Shown piece after piece: positions 55,883-64,000 of a stretch of DNA of 64,000 nucleotides; positions within the stretch are counted from its first letter, which is position 1; each line of letters opens with the position of its first letter. Source of the DNA: Bacteroidota bacterium (GTDB lineage Bacteria; Bacteroidota; Rhodothermia; Rhodothermales; JAHQVL01); assembly GCA_039111535.1 (NCBI GenBank), contig JBCCIM010000010.1, positions 1 to 64,000 of the forward strand. The letters are read 5' to 3'. The notes beneath the pieces were generated by a model. It saw nothing but the letters and a program-made list of their open reading frames with translations. It did not search any database and was not told the origin of the DNA. A program made the position numbers and the translations under genes.

Positions 55883-56533
55883 ATGAAGGAAAAACTATAC
55901 GAGTATGCTGGTGAAGAAGTCACTGTGTCATATGACCTCAAACGTTGTATACATGCGGCAGCATGTGTGAAGGGATTGCCTGGTGTATTTGATCCGGCCA
56001 AAAAGCCATGGGTTTCACCAGATGAGGCGGCAACTGACACCGTTGCGGAGGTCATTCTGCAATGCCCGACCGGTGCCCTGAAGTATACCTTGTCTGATGG
56101 CAAAACGGCGGAAGTGCCTGAGGAGAACACGGTTGATGTTGTTGCGGATGGACCGCTTTACGTTCGTGGCAATATGGAAATTACAGGTGCAGAAGGTACG
56201 GTTGTCTTGAAAGATACCCGTGTGGCGTTGTGTCGCTGTGGCGCTTCAGAAAACAAACCCCTTTGTGATGGCCGGCACAACAAGGTAGGATTTGCTGATG
56301 CCGCGGGTTTTGAAAATCCAAAGGTGAAGCCGGCTGGTGAAGATGCTTCAGCCGGACTCACGATTCGCCTCGCTGAAAACGGTCCGTTGTTGGTCGAAGG
56401 GGTTCACACGGTGTATACAGCTGGCCGCGCAGAACACGTTGAAGGAGAAAAGTGCGCGTTGTGTCGTTGCGGTGCCTCCAAAAACAAACCGTTTTGCGAC
56501 GGTGCACACAAAGCAATTGGTTTTACGGGCTAA
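55883..56533 (+). CDS. Ferredoxin-like (Fer4_19) protein fused to two CDGSH iron-sulfur domains
   Basis: A 216-residue cytoplasmic Fe-S protein. The N-terminal 75 residues match the divergent Fer4_19 domain with conserved Cys22, Cys28 and Cys61 (DLKRCIHAAACVKGLPGVFD; LQCPTGALKY). Two CDGSH [2Fe-2S] motifs follow: C117-x-C119...C128-D-G-x-H132 and C194-x-C196...C205-D-G-x-H209. The three-domain chain could carry three clusters and act in electron transfer or cluster delivery. ATG 55883 is used; GTG 55874 lies three codons upstream. It stands alone on the plus strand. Confidence 0.92.
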   Translation: MKEKLYEYAGEEVTVSYDLKRCIHAAACVKGLPGVFDPAKKPWVSPDEAATDTVAEVILQCPTGALKYTLSDGKTAEVPEENTVDVVADGPLYVRGNMEITGAEGTVVLKDTRVALCRCGASENKPLCDGRHNKVGFADAAGFENPKVKPAGEDASAGLTIRLAENGPLLVEGVHTVYTAGRAEHVEGEKCALCRCGASKNKPFCDGAHKAIGFTG

Positions 56534-56599
56534 ACATTGCCGGCAAAACACCACAGGGAGTAAAACTGCAGGGAGTAATACTGCAGGATGGGGTGCAGC

Positions 56600-57361
56600 C
56601 TACGTCAACTGCAGCCGCGTATACTCACGCAATGCTTGCTGAATAAAAGGCGTCTGAGGGAAGCCACCGCCTTTGTGCTGGAGGAATGCTTCTGCGTATT
56701 CGCTGCCCATTTTGGGGCCCAGCTTTCTGTCGTGGTCATCCAGCATGTTTTCCACAAACTGGTCTTTACCAAACATCTGCCGGATAACTTCAACCTGTGA
56801 GTGGTGTGCGGCAATCATTTTGCGTTTGGTGTCGATTACGCTGCTAATGTCGACGTAGAAATTGGGTGCGTACGGCGTGCCAAGGTGGCCCATCAGGTGC
56901 AACGGGGTGGTGTGATAGAGGATGGGTGTTTCTTTCAATGGCTCCATCTTGCTCGGTACGTTCTGCAGGGTTGCAAGCAAGGTTGCGGATTCAACGATAG
57001 AACTGGTTGCCCTGTGGTCGGGGTGGTAGTCATTGGGAAGATGGGTGAGCACCACATCAGCCCTCTCCCGGCGGATTAAGTCAGTTGTTTCGATGCGCAT
57101 TTCTGGGCTGTCAAAGAGGTAGCCGTCACGCTGATCCATACAGATATAAGCGGCATCAATTACAGCTGCTGCAGCGGCCCCTTCTCCTTTGCGGGTTAGC
57201 GCGGTGGTTGCTTCATCCATGCCAACACCACCCATGCCGCCCGACGTCATGGTTGTAATAACAATGCGATGCCCTTTTTCACTGAGAAGGGCGAGGGTAC
57301 CGCCACAAAAAATTTCTGCGTCGTCTGGGTGGGCCTGGATAACCAGGATGGTTTTTGACAT
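56600..57361 (-). CDS. PIG-L-family zinc deacetylase
   Basis: A 253-residue LmbE/PIG-L enzyme. The zinc motif AHPDDAE is at 10-16 and the second site YHPDHRA near 112-118. VITTMTSGGMGGVGM and RADVVLTHLPNDY match the family, which removes N-acetyl groups from glucosamine conjugates (as in BshB, MshB) or related compounds. It could be a bacillithiol-pathway BshB, but no bshA/bshC gene is present here. RidA follows 30 nt upstream on the same strand and is probably co-transcribed. Confidence 0.9.
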   Translation of the reverse strand: MSKTILVIQAHPDDAEIFCGGTLALLSEKGHRIVITTMTSGGMGGVGMDEATTALTRKGEGAAAAAVIDAAYICMDQRDGYLFDSPEMRIETTDLIRRERADVVLTHLPNDYHPDHRATSSIVESATLLATLQNVPSKMEPLKETPILYHTTPLHLMGHLGTPYAPNFYVDISSVIDTKRKMIAAHHSQVEVIRQMFGKDQFVENMLDDHDRKLGPKMGSEYAEAFLQHKGGGFPQTPFIQQALREYTRLQLT

Positions 57362-57390
57362 GTTGGGTGGGTTGTTCGTTTTGGTATGGA

Positions 57391-57780
57391 TTACTCAGGA
57401 ATGATCGCGTCTGCCTCGATTTCCACGAGCATGTCGGGATTAATGAGCCGGCTGACTTCAACCATCGTAGCTACGGGCAAAATGTCGCCGAACACTTCGC
57501 CATGCGCCCGGCCAACATCTTCCCACAAGGAAATATCTGTAACGTAGATCCGCGTCCGTACGACGTCTTGCAGGCGCGCTTCCGTAGCCCGCAGCGCCGA
57601 ATCGATGATACGGAGAATTTGTTTAGTCTGGGCATAAGCATCATCTTTACCCACCACTTTCCCTAGCGGATCAGTGGCCGTGGTGCCGGCGATACTTACC
57701 ATGTTACCTACGCGGACTGCGCGGGAATAACCAACAATGGGCTCCCAGGGTGAACCTGTAGTGACTGTCTGACGCTGCAT
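57391..57780 (-). CDS. RidA/YjgF-family protein
   Basis: A 129-residue Rid-family protein. Marks: YSRAVRVGNMVSIAGTTATDPLGKVV, AQTKQILRIIDSAL, and the conserved Arg in VVRTRIYVTD that binds the carboxylate of imine substrates; VEVSRLINPDMLVEIEADAI closes the domain. Rid proteins hydrolyse reactive enamine/imine intermediates made by PLP enzymes (such as threonine dehydratase) and so limit damage. First gene of a two-gene unit with the PIG-L deacetylase. Confidence 0.93.
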   Translation of the reverse strand: MQRQTVTTGSPWEPIVGYSRAVRVGNMVSIAGTTATDPLGKVVGKDDAYAQTKQILRIIDSALRATEARLQDVVRTRIYVTDISLWEDVGRAHGEVFGDILPVATMVEVSRLINPDMLVEIEADAIIPE

Positions 57781-57858
57781 ATGTATGGATGGTTATTGGG
57801 TTTAACGCTGCAAATATACAACCCTTTGATGAGCTTTTAATGCAATCTGCAGCACACA

Positions 57859-57888
57859 TTACAATTCCTGCGTTACTTTTTGTATACT
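57859..57888 (+). promoter_or_regulatory. Candidate sigma-70-like promoter upstream of the hybrid kinase
   Basis: TTACAA (57859-57864) and TATACT (57883-57888) with an 18-base spacer. It lies five bases before the ATG of a short frame and 367 nt before the kinase start, so the transcript would either be leaderless for the short frame or have a long leader. Confidence 0.4.
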
Positions 57889-57893
57889 GAAAC

Positions 57894-58010
57894 ATGAAAG
57901 CAGCTCTGCTGTTTGAAAAAAATCCGGCTTATCCAATAGATCTACATCTCTTGGGGGTTAGGTCCTGTGTGCGTTCTTTCTTGCTGATCACTATTCAGTT
58001 AACGCCATAA
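57894..58010 (+). CDS. Possible 38-residue small protein or remnant
   Basis: An ATG frame of 38 residues starting MKAALLFEKNPAYPIDLHLL. The first five residues recall the start of medium-chain dehydrogenases, but nothing beyond supports that. There is no ribosome site; the -10 box is five bases upstream. It may be chance, a leader peptide or a gene remnant. Confidence 0.2.
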   Translation: MKAALLFEKNPAYPIDLHLLGVRSCVRSFLLITIQLTP

Positions 58011-58255
58011 CTAGACAAAACGGGCGTATTCTTTTTGATGGTTGCACGCCTCTCGGAATACGTGTCTTTTTTACCACCCCTTCTTTTTCATGCTGTCTGC
58101 GTCAAGGCAGATAGGCTACCAACCACCTTGTGTTGCTTTCGTAGGACACAGTTATTTTGGTAGACCTCAGGTTATGCCTTCGCGTGCCCTCGCCGGCTTG
58201 TGGACGACTTTTTCGGCGAACATGAAAAGGATCTTTACTAAGCATCTCTTAAGCC

Positions 58256-60190
58256 ATGAAGATGCCCCATGCTTTTCTTGTAGTCCTGGGAGTCATTCTT
58301 GCGGGATTTATTCTGCTGGTGGACATGTTGACCACCAGTCAGGGTCTCAATTCTGAAGAATTCTCTTACGTAGTGGGCGGTGTCCCCTATGTTGCGGTTG
58401 TTCTCACCACGCTCTGGATGCCTGGTCGATCGTACACGGTTATTTTTGCTATTCTTTCCAGTTTCCTTACGCTGGCTGTCCTTTTCTTTCAGGCAACGTC
58501 GTTACCGAGTTTTCCCTGGGTCGACATTGTCTGGCAACCTGAGATTCAGCCCGGTAATGAATTTAGTGTACCCGTCATCAATCGCATTATTGCAGTTTTT
58601 GCAATCTGGATAACGGCAACACTAACCATTCAGCGGAAATCATCTGAAGAACGCAGTACCCATTTGAGCGCTATTGTAGAATCGTCGGATGATGCCATTA
58701 TTGGCAAATCGCTCGACGGCATCATTACAAGCTGGAATGGTGGCGCCACGCGTATTTATCTGTACGAAGCGCGGGAAGCGCTGGGCAGGCATATCAGTAT
58801 TCTTTGGCCCAAAGGTGCTACCGGGCAGGCGGAAGCTGAAATTTTGCGCCGTATTCGTGCGGGCCGGCAAATTGAGCCGTTCGAAACACTGCGCCGGCGT
58901 AAAGATGGAACGCTGGTCAACGTTTCCATTACGTTTTCGCCAACAAAAGACGAAGCCGGCGAGATGGTCGGGCTCGCTGAAATTGCACGTGATATAACAG
59001 ACCGCAAAAAGTTTGAGCAGGCCCTCATCGAGGCCAAAGAGAATGCAGAGCGGATGAGCCGCTTGAAGTCCTCTTTCCTCACAAACATGAGCCATGAAAT
59101 TCGCACCCCGCTGTCGGGTATCCTGGGTTTTGCATCAATTCTGGCGCAAGATGCCAATCCGGAGCAGTACGAACTGGCACAACTGATCGAAAAAAGCGGC
59201 CGGCGTCTCCTCGACACCATCAACTCTGTGCTCGATCTTTCCATGCTCGAGTCAGACAGTTTCTCGTTGCATCCCAAGCCTGTTGACATGGCAACTGAGG
59301 TCAAAGAGAAAGTAGCTTTGCTGCAGCCTCTTGCAGAAAGAAGCAACCTGTATCTGAACGCCATTGTGCCCCATACAAAATGCGTTACCAAAATTGATAC
59401 GGCTTGCCTGGATCGAATTCTAAATAACCTGATTGGCAATGCCATCAAATTTACCAATGAGGGGGGCGTAACCGTCAAGGTAGAGACCACGCTGAATGCG
59501 GTTGTTGTGCAAGTGATTGATACGGGCATCGGGATAAGCAGTGATTTCAGAAGCCGGCTCTTCCACGAGTTTGAACAGGAAAGCAGTGGCATGGCCCGTC
59601 TTTACGAAGGATCAGGACTTGGGCTTTCCATTACCAAACGCCTTGTCGACTTGATGGGCGGCAAAATTCAGGTTGACTCAGTACAGGGCAAAGGTAGCCA
59701 GTTCACCGTGAGCTTCCCCTTGTCAGATGAAGAGGTTGTTGAGCAGCCGCGGTATCGCCGCAAGCGTGCCCCTAACCGCACACCGCGACGCAATGGGAAA
59801 GCAAATATCCTTGTTGTAGATGATGATCCGCGTATGCGGACCCTGTTGCGCCTCATGTTGCAATCTTTTTGCACGCTTGATATGGCGGAAGATGAACATA
59901 AAGCCATAGACCTTGCGCGGAGCAACAAATACGACATGATCTTTCAGGATGTGAACATGGGCCGCGCCCGGTCGGGCATTGATGTATTGCGTGAGTTTAG
60001 AAAATTGCCGCAATACGAGAAGGTGCCTGTGGTTGCGCTCACGGCCTATGCGTTGCCCAAAGACCGCGAACACTTGCTGCAAGCCGGCTTTGACGAGTAT
60101 CTGAGCAAACCGATTTCAGAAGAAGAGCTTCGCGCTGTTATCGATGGGGTGTTCAAAGAAGAGTTTATCAACGGCCACGCCAAGAAATAA
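58256..60190 (+). CDS. Hybrid histidine kinase with PAS and receiver domains
   Basis: A 644-residue membrane kinase. Three or four N-terminal hydrophobic helices (FLVVLGVILAGFILLVDML; VPYVAVVLTTLWM; VIFAILSSFLTLAVLFF; IAVFAIWITATL) lead to a PAS domain (about 140-260; AIVESSDDAIIGKSLDGIIT, EIARDITDRKKFE), HisKA (LTNMSHEIRTPLSGI), HATPase_c (NNLIGNAIKFTN; DTGIGISSD; GSGLGLSITKRL) and a C-terminal receiver with D in DMIFQDVNMG and K in LSKPIS. No separate output protein is adjacent, so the signal may pass to a distant phosphotransfer protein. Start is ATG 58256; a second ATG is two codons on. Confidence 0.93.
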   Translation: MKMPHAFLVVLGVILAGFILLVDMLTTSQGLNSEEFSYVVGGVPYVAVVLTTLWMPGRSYTVIFAILSSFLTLAVLFFQATSLPSFPWVDIVWQPEIQPGNEFSVPVINRIIAVFAIWITATLTIQRKSSEERSTHLSAIVESSDDAIIGKSLDGIITSWNGGATRIYLYEAREALGRHISILWPKGATGQAEAEILRRIRAGRQIEPFETLRRRKDGTLVNVSITFSPTKDEAGEMVGLAEIARDITDRKKFEQALIEAKENAERMSRLKSSFLTNMSHEIRTPLSGILGFASILAQDANPEQYELAQLIEKSGRRLLDTINSVLDLSMLESDSFSLHPKPVDMATEVKEKVALLQPLAERSNLYLNAIVPHTKCVTKIDTACLDRILNNLIGNAIKFTNEGGVTVKVETTLNAVVVQVIDTGIGISSDFRSRLFHEFEQESSGMARLYEGSGLGLSITKRLVDLMGGKIQVDSVQGKGSQFTVSFPLSDEEVVEQPRYRRKRAPNRTPRRNGKANILVVDDDPRMRTLLRLMLQSFCTLDMAEDEHKAIDLARSNKYDMIFQDVNMGRARSGIDVLREFRKLPQYEKVPVVALTAYALPKDREHLLQAGFDEYLSKPISEEELRAVIDGVFKEEFINGHAKK

Positions 60191-60196
60191 CGTGTG

Positions 60197-61513
60197 ATGC
60201 TGAGAAGGCTGGGAATGGCTACGGTGTTTGTGTTTGGAGGGCTGTTGGTGCAGCCGGCGACCGCTTCCTCGTCTATCCCATGCGACGAGGCAGAGACCCT
60301 TGCTGCGCTGATTGCCTGTGTGCTTGAGGGCATGCCACGAGCGGACACGGAAGGGTTTGTGATACCGGATCCAGCATTGTCCACTGCATGGCATGCAGTT
60401 GTTGCAGCCATGCGGTCAGGCGCGTGTAATGCTGCTGACCTGCCAGCTGTGTTGGCAGATGCCGGATATATCCTCACAGACTTTGTTAGCGATACAGCAG
60501 CATACTGCGTGCTGTACGAAGGCTCGGATACAAATTTGGATGGAAGTGTTGATCGGGGCTGGGGGACGTTGATCGTAAATTTGCAACCACGCCGCCTTGT
60601 TGACATACAGATTGCCCATCCCTTGAACGATTCAAATACGGGTACACAAGGCATCTCGCTTTTTGAACGGACGGGCGCAAGGGCGTTTCTGATGGCCGGC
60701 ACCCACCGGCGCGCCAACGCAGCCACCAGTACGTGCCAGTCTTCTTTTAAAATTGCCGACGCCGCTCACAATACCAACCTGCCTTTCCATTGGATTGCAG
60801 CTGCAATGCAAGCAGAAGACAGTACACGCAATGTCGTTGCTACCAGCCTACAATTTCATGGTATGGCTTCATCCAGTTGTGTCGGCGTGGATGTATACCT
60901 GACACAAGGATCGGGCACGCTGGCTTTGGATACTGCCGGGGCGCTTATGGGTTTGCAAACTGCGCTTGTAGATAAGTGGTCAACGTGGCAGGTAACCATT
61001 CCCGGGGATGCGCCAACCTGTAATCTCTCTGGTGGCAGCAATGTGCAGGGCCGGCTCAAAAACGGGGTGCCGGCAGAACAGGTCTGCACGCAAGCAGCTG
61101 TTGTAAGTGATATCAGCGGTACCTTTATCCATATTGAGCAGAAAATAGCATTCCGGGATCCCCTTGATTGGGTAGGTGCTTTGGAAGAGGTCTTTCCAGA
61201 AGTTCAACAGGTGGCTATTGAGCAACCTGGTGAGGTTGCTGAAGCCATGTCGCAGGAAGTGTTTGGTAGCGTTTATCCCAATCCTTTTGGATCGCAAACC
61301 ACTATTTTTGTTGAAACGCACCGGTCTCAAACGATAGTGCTTACGCTGTACGACCTCCTCGGACGCCAGCGCCGTGTTGTACATGAAGGGTGGTTACGCG
61401 CCGGCGAGCCCCTTCGCATTCCTTTCTATCAGACAGATTTGCCGGCCGGGTTTTATGTATTACATATAGTTGGCGAGCGCCAACATCATTTGCTGCCTTT
61501 GCTTGCGAGGTGA
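60197..61513 (+). CDS. T9SS-exported protein of unknown function
   Basis: A 438-residue protein with a signal peptide (LGMATVFVFGGLLVQPATA). The middle part (WGTLIVNLQPRRLVDIQIAH; FERTGARAFLMAGTHRRAN) resembles no family I can name. The C-terminus has a T9SS sorting domain from about residue 350 (VFGSVYPNPFGSQTTIFVE; LYDLLGRQRRVVHEG; LPAGFYVLHIVG). Cys residues are unusually many for a surface protein of this group (for example CDEAETLAALIAC and CNAADL). It begins seven bases after the kinase stop, so it may be co-transcribed with it. Its 3' end overlaps the convergent terpene-synthase-like gene by 28 nt. Confidence 0.82.
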   Translation: MLRRLGMATVFVFGGLLVQPATASSSIPCDEAETLAALIACVLEGMPRADTEGFVIPDPALSTAWHAVVAAMRSGACNAADLPAVLADAGYILTDFVSDTAAYCVLYEGSDTNLDGSVDRGWGTLIVNLQPRRLVDIQIAHPLNDSNTGTQGISLFERTGARAFLMAGTHRRANAATSTCQSSFKIADAAHNTNLPFHWIAAAMQAEDSTRNVVATSLQFHGMASSSCVGVDVYLTQGSGTLALDTAGALMGLQTALVDKWSTWQVTIPGDAPTCNLSGGSNVQGRLKNGVPAEQVCTQAAVVSDISGTFIHIEQKIAFRDPLDWVGALEEVFPEVQQVAIEQPGEVAEAMSQEVFGSVYPNPFGSQTTIFVETHRSQTIVLTLYDLLGRQRRVVHEGWLRAGEPLRIPFYQTDLPAGFYVLHIVGERQHHLLPLLAR

Positions 61514-62502
61514 TATAACATAACCAGATCCAGGCCGGCCACATAGTCTGGTATACCGACCGATTGTACTTTCTGCCCAATTTTTAGCACAATGTCGCGG
61601 CAATTGCTCCACGACTCAAACAAGCCGGCTTCAATATTCAAGGCATTAATCTTTTGACAGGTTGTGGCGTGTACCTCCGTGCTTGCCAGAATCTCATCAA
61701 TGGTGAGGACACCCTGACTAATCCCCCAATTCAAGACGCCCGACGAAACATCCTTTTCTCCTAGCTCTCGCTCCCAGGTTGTAACCCAGTTGCCAATCCG
61801 TGTCATCTGCTGGGCATACCAAAAAATCTCACGTAAGCTTGTGTATTCAGTTTTGCGCTCAACAGCTGGTGAGAAGGCGAGATCAACGCCACCAAAAAGG
61901 TAAAACATCATATTATGGGCGCTATACACACTGTTCTCGGAATGGTTGATGATTTCCGGGTGGCGATGCAGCATGTCGGCATAGTCAAAAGCATTCCAGA
62001 CCTGCTTCATGTCGTACATGAAAATCTCCTCATTGGCTTGCCAGCATGGTGCCTTCCTTAGCAAATTAAATGCAGTATCCAGTAATTCATTCAAAAGGTT
62101 TATGGCGAAATATCGCATACCGTCGAAGTGGTCGGGAAGCGCATGGTTGCCGAATGGTATTTTAAGCATCACGTCCAGTAAGTCGCGGTCGTGCAGTTTG
62201 TCGGCGACATCGTCTACAATGGTGACGGCCATAACGAGTAGCGCTTTAATCAGCGCTACAGTCTTCCTGTCAGTTTCTGGTACGGAGGATAACATGAAGC
62301 CGGGATTCCTGGCATAGGTCAGGTGCCAGACCCAGTGCCATAGAAAGCGATTCCTGCTCCAGCTGATTTTTTCATAGGCTTCCGCAAAGTGCTGCAATTC
62401 CTCTGGTAGTTGTAGCGCATGCAATTCTTCCATGATTTGCTGCTGGCGTACGCTACTTTGTGCAATGATGTGCGCAATACTGGGTACGATGGGTTCTTGC
62501 AT
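61486..62502 (-). CDS. Putative class I terpene synthase
   Basis: A 338-residue, helical, cytoplasmic protein of about the size of bacterial class I terpene synthases. The first metal site would be V-D97-D98-V-A-D101 in a hydrophobic helix (LLVMAVTIVDDVADKLHDRD), matching DDxxD. The second, NSE-type site would be N238-WVT-T242-WER-E246, which has Asn, Thr and Glu at the canonical 0/+4/+8 spacing. An Arg close to the expected pyrophosphate sensor is not clear, and no RY pair is seen near the C-terminus. The call rests on two motifs and length; an alternative is a related isoprenoid-fold enzyme. No isoprenoid genes lie next to it. Confidence 0.6.
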   Translation of the reverse strand: MQEPIVPSIAHIIAQSSVRQQQIMEELHALQLPEELQHFAEAYEKISWSRNRFLWHWVWHLTYARNPGFMLSSVPETDRKTVALIKALLVMAVTIVDDVADKLHDRDLLDVMLKIPFGNHALPDHFDGMRYFAINLLNELLDTAFNLLRKAPCWQANEEIFMYDMKQVWNAFDYADMLHRHPEIINHSENSVYSAHNMMFYLFGGVDLAFSPAVERKTEYTSLREIFWYAQQMTRIGNWVTTWERELGEKDVSSGVLNWGISQGVLTIDEILASTEVHATTCQKINALNIEAGLFESWSNCRDIVLKIGQKVQSVGIPDYVAGLDLVMLYHLASKGSK

Positions 62503-62718
62503 GTGGGTATAATCAGGCCAAATAGAAAAAGGATATTTTACGTCACGCGTTACCTTGAATGCGCGATTTTCGACGCGGATACGTCATGTGCTTCCATCAA
62601 TGTTCTGTGTAGTTTTTGGCGTAAGCGATTGTTATTGTCTGGCTGTGTAACATTTTTTACTTGAAATGCGCTTTGACAGGTATATTACATTCTTTCACAG
62701 CTACAAGTAAGGCGCGAT

Positions 62719-63990
62719 ATGGCACAACATTTTTTATCCGAGCATATGCTATCTGCAGGGTTTACGGCTTCGTCACGTTTGTCGTGCTCTCGCCGGCAAT
62801 TTGGAAAAGTGCTCAGCGCTGGGCTCCTCGGAGCCATGATGGGTTGCCAGGCAACCGAGGAAAAAACAGGGGTACCCATTGACGTGCAACTGGCGGAGCT
62901 TTTTGCCGGCGATCCCATGCCTGGCGGGTTAGCTGCTGCTGCAGTTCGGGGAGAGAAGCTTGTATGGTCCGGCGGGTTTGGGCATGCTGATATTGGTGGA
63001 GGTATACCGATGAGTCCTGACCACATTCAAAATATTGGCTCCATATCGAAGACGGTTACTGCAACGGCCATCATGCAGTTGTGGGAGCAGGGGGCGTTTA
63101 AACTGGATGACGACATTAATGCCTATCTCCCGTACAGCGTGAGAAATCCGCGATTCCCGGACGCACCGATTACTTTTCGGCAATTGCTGGCGCACCGATC
63201 ATCGATTAATGACGGGCCGTCGTACGATGAATCATATGCTTGCGGTGACCCCGCTGTGTCGCTTGCAGAATGGATTGAAGGATACTTCACCGAAGGGGGG
63301 GCTTATTACGATGCTGAAGCAAATTTTCATACCTGGATACCGGGTACTACCAATCCGCCTGAGTCCCCGCGCGCATATAGTAATGTTGCTTATGGCCTTC
63401 TCGGAGTGCTCGTTGAGCAGATCGCCGGCGGATTGTTTTCTGATTATTGCCGGCAGCATATTTTTGAGCCTCTACGGATGGACAAGACGGGATGGCATCT
63501 CTCTGAAATAGATCAAAGCCAACATGCTATGCTGTACAGCGGTGTGCCTGAAGAAGCAGGTGAAACACTATATCTCCCTGCTGACGGGACGCGCGAATCA
63601 CTTGTAGTTGATGGCGTCTATCCCCACTGTTTGTACAGTTTCTACAACTACCCGGATGGGCTGGTACGGACGAGTGTGAATGGGCTGTCCCGTTTCCTGC
63701 GGGCCTACATGAATGGCGGTGCACTTGAAGGTGGGCGCATTTTGAAAGCTGAGACCATCCAGACCATGTTATCTGACCAGCACTTTGAACGCGGTTTGTG
63801 CTGGGACACGTATGGCGATGAAGATGACGTGTGGGGGCATGACGGAGGGGATCCGGGTGTAGCAACGTTTATGGGCTACACGCCGGCTGAAAACCTTGGC
63901 GTTGTCCTGTTCTTCAATGCCGGCAATTTCAGTGACAATACCAATGAGATGGTTTCTGCACTGTTTGAGGCTGCACGAACCGCTGCTTGA
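62719..63990 (+). CDS. Tat-type exported serine hydrolase, class C beta-lactamase fold
   Basis: A 423-residue protein with an Arg-Arg export signal (S24-R-R-Q-F-G-K, then a hydrophobic core) ending in M-G-C43, so it is likely a Tat-exported lipoprotein. All three family motifs are present: S108-IS-K111, Tyr-Ser-Asn in AYSNVAYGLLG, and HDGGDPG in place of KTG. It is closer to a true class C pattern than the hydrolase at 3.9 kb, but members of this group are mostly esterases and peptidases. AAGG lies about eight bases before the ATG. The gene ends ten bases before the window does. Confidence 0.9.
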   Translation: MAQHFLSEHMLSAGFTASSRLSCSRRQFGKVLSAGLLGAMMGCQATEEKTGVPIDVQLAELFAGDPMPGGLAAAAVRGEKLVWSGGFGHADIGGGIPMSPDHIQNIGSISKTVTATAIMQLWEQGAFKLDDDINAYLPYSVRNPRFPDAPITFRQLLAHRSSINDGPSYDESYACGDPAVSLAEWIEGYFTEGGAYYDAEANFHTWIPGTTNPPESPRAYSNVAYGLLGVLVEQIAGGLFSDYCRQHIFEPLRMDKTGWHLSEIDQSQHAMLYSGVPEEAGETLYLPADGTRESLVVDGVYPHCLYSFYNYPDGLVRTSVNGLSRFLRAYMNGGALEGGRILKAETIQTMLSDQHFERGLCWDTYGDEDDVWGHDGGDPGVATFMGYTPAENLGVVLFFNAGNFSDNTNEMVSALFEAARTAA

Positions 63991-64000
63991 TCACGTGTTA

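Larger units (their letters stand above)
57781..58255. other. Intergenic region between ridA-like gene and hybrid kinase
   Basis: 475 nt. It contains a good sigma-70-like promoter pair and a short frame (57894-58010). The rest shows no RNA gene, but a possible leader of 350 nt would be long for the kinase gene. Confidence 0.5.

Noticed and set aside
1-64000. Prophage, insertion sequence, integron or defence island
   Set aside because: No transposase, integrase, terminase, restriction or toxin-antitoxin gene and no terminal repeats were seen.

Overview
The window looks like a chromosome segment of a Gram-negative, aerobic, probably marine member of the Bacteroidota/Rhodothermota branch (Rhodothermales or Balneolales-like). 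Four large secreted proteins end in a type IX secretion sorting domain (YPNPF-type start, then a Leu-Gly-Arg loop and a final Lys/Arg). There is a Bacteroidota-style PhoB/PhoR pair, many lipoproteins, and a planctomycete-type cytochrome/DUF1501 pair. Base composition is close to 50 % GC by eye. The hexamer GCCGGC is strikingly frequent. I see no rRNA, tRNA, insertion sequence, prophage or CRISPR array, so this is mainly ordinary chromosome.

Layout. 1-5.2 kb: the start of a sodium/solute symporter, the tRNA wobble-uridine genes cmoA and cmoB, two tandem BLUF blue-light sensors and a secreted serine hydrolase. 5.3-15.6 kb: a 1125-residue T9SS repeat protein, a heparinase II/III-like lyase, and a PSCyt/PSD1 cytochrome with its DUF1501 partner. 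15.6-20.4 kb (minus): a T9SS protein, a membrane protein whose kinase domain lacks the catalytic residues and carries PEGA domains, and a TPR protein, tightly packed. 21.4-24.1 kb: phoB-phoR-like genes and a queuosine-precursor transporter. 24.1-30.6 kb (minus): ilvE, a GT2 glycosyltransferase, a GNAT acetyltransferase, an AAA ATPase, a propeller lipoprotein and a DegQ/HtrA protease.

30.9-35.9 kb: a five-gene operon centred on an H-NOX haem sensor, with a single-domain receiver, a soluble PAS histidine kinase, a REC-HDOD protein and a REC protein with a degenerate HD-GYP domain. This is the most interesting signalling system here. 36-42.5 kb: two M20 hydrolases around a four-repeat spondin/T9SS protein, then dodecin. 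42.7-47.5 kb (minus): glyA, a PyrE-like phosphoribosyltransferase, tatC and a CtpA protease. 47.9-57.8 kb: small membrane proteins, an esterase-TPR fusion, DUF4159, a DJ-1-like lipoprotein, a 919-residue M16 protease, a DUF411 lipoprotein, a ferredoxin-CDGSH fusion, a PIG-L deacetylase and a RidA protein. 57.9-64 kb: a hybrid histidine kinase, a fourth T9SS protein, a putative class I terpene synthase and a Tat-type serine hydrolase.

The themes are environmental sensing (light, NO, phosphate-type two-component signalling), export and envelope proteolysis (T9SS cargo, TatC, CtpA, DegQ, M16), and scavenging of polymers and amides. All functions are read from motifs and remembered family patterns; no database search was run.
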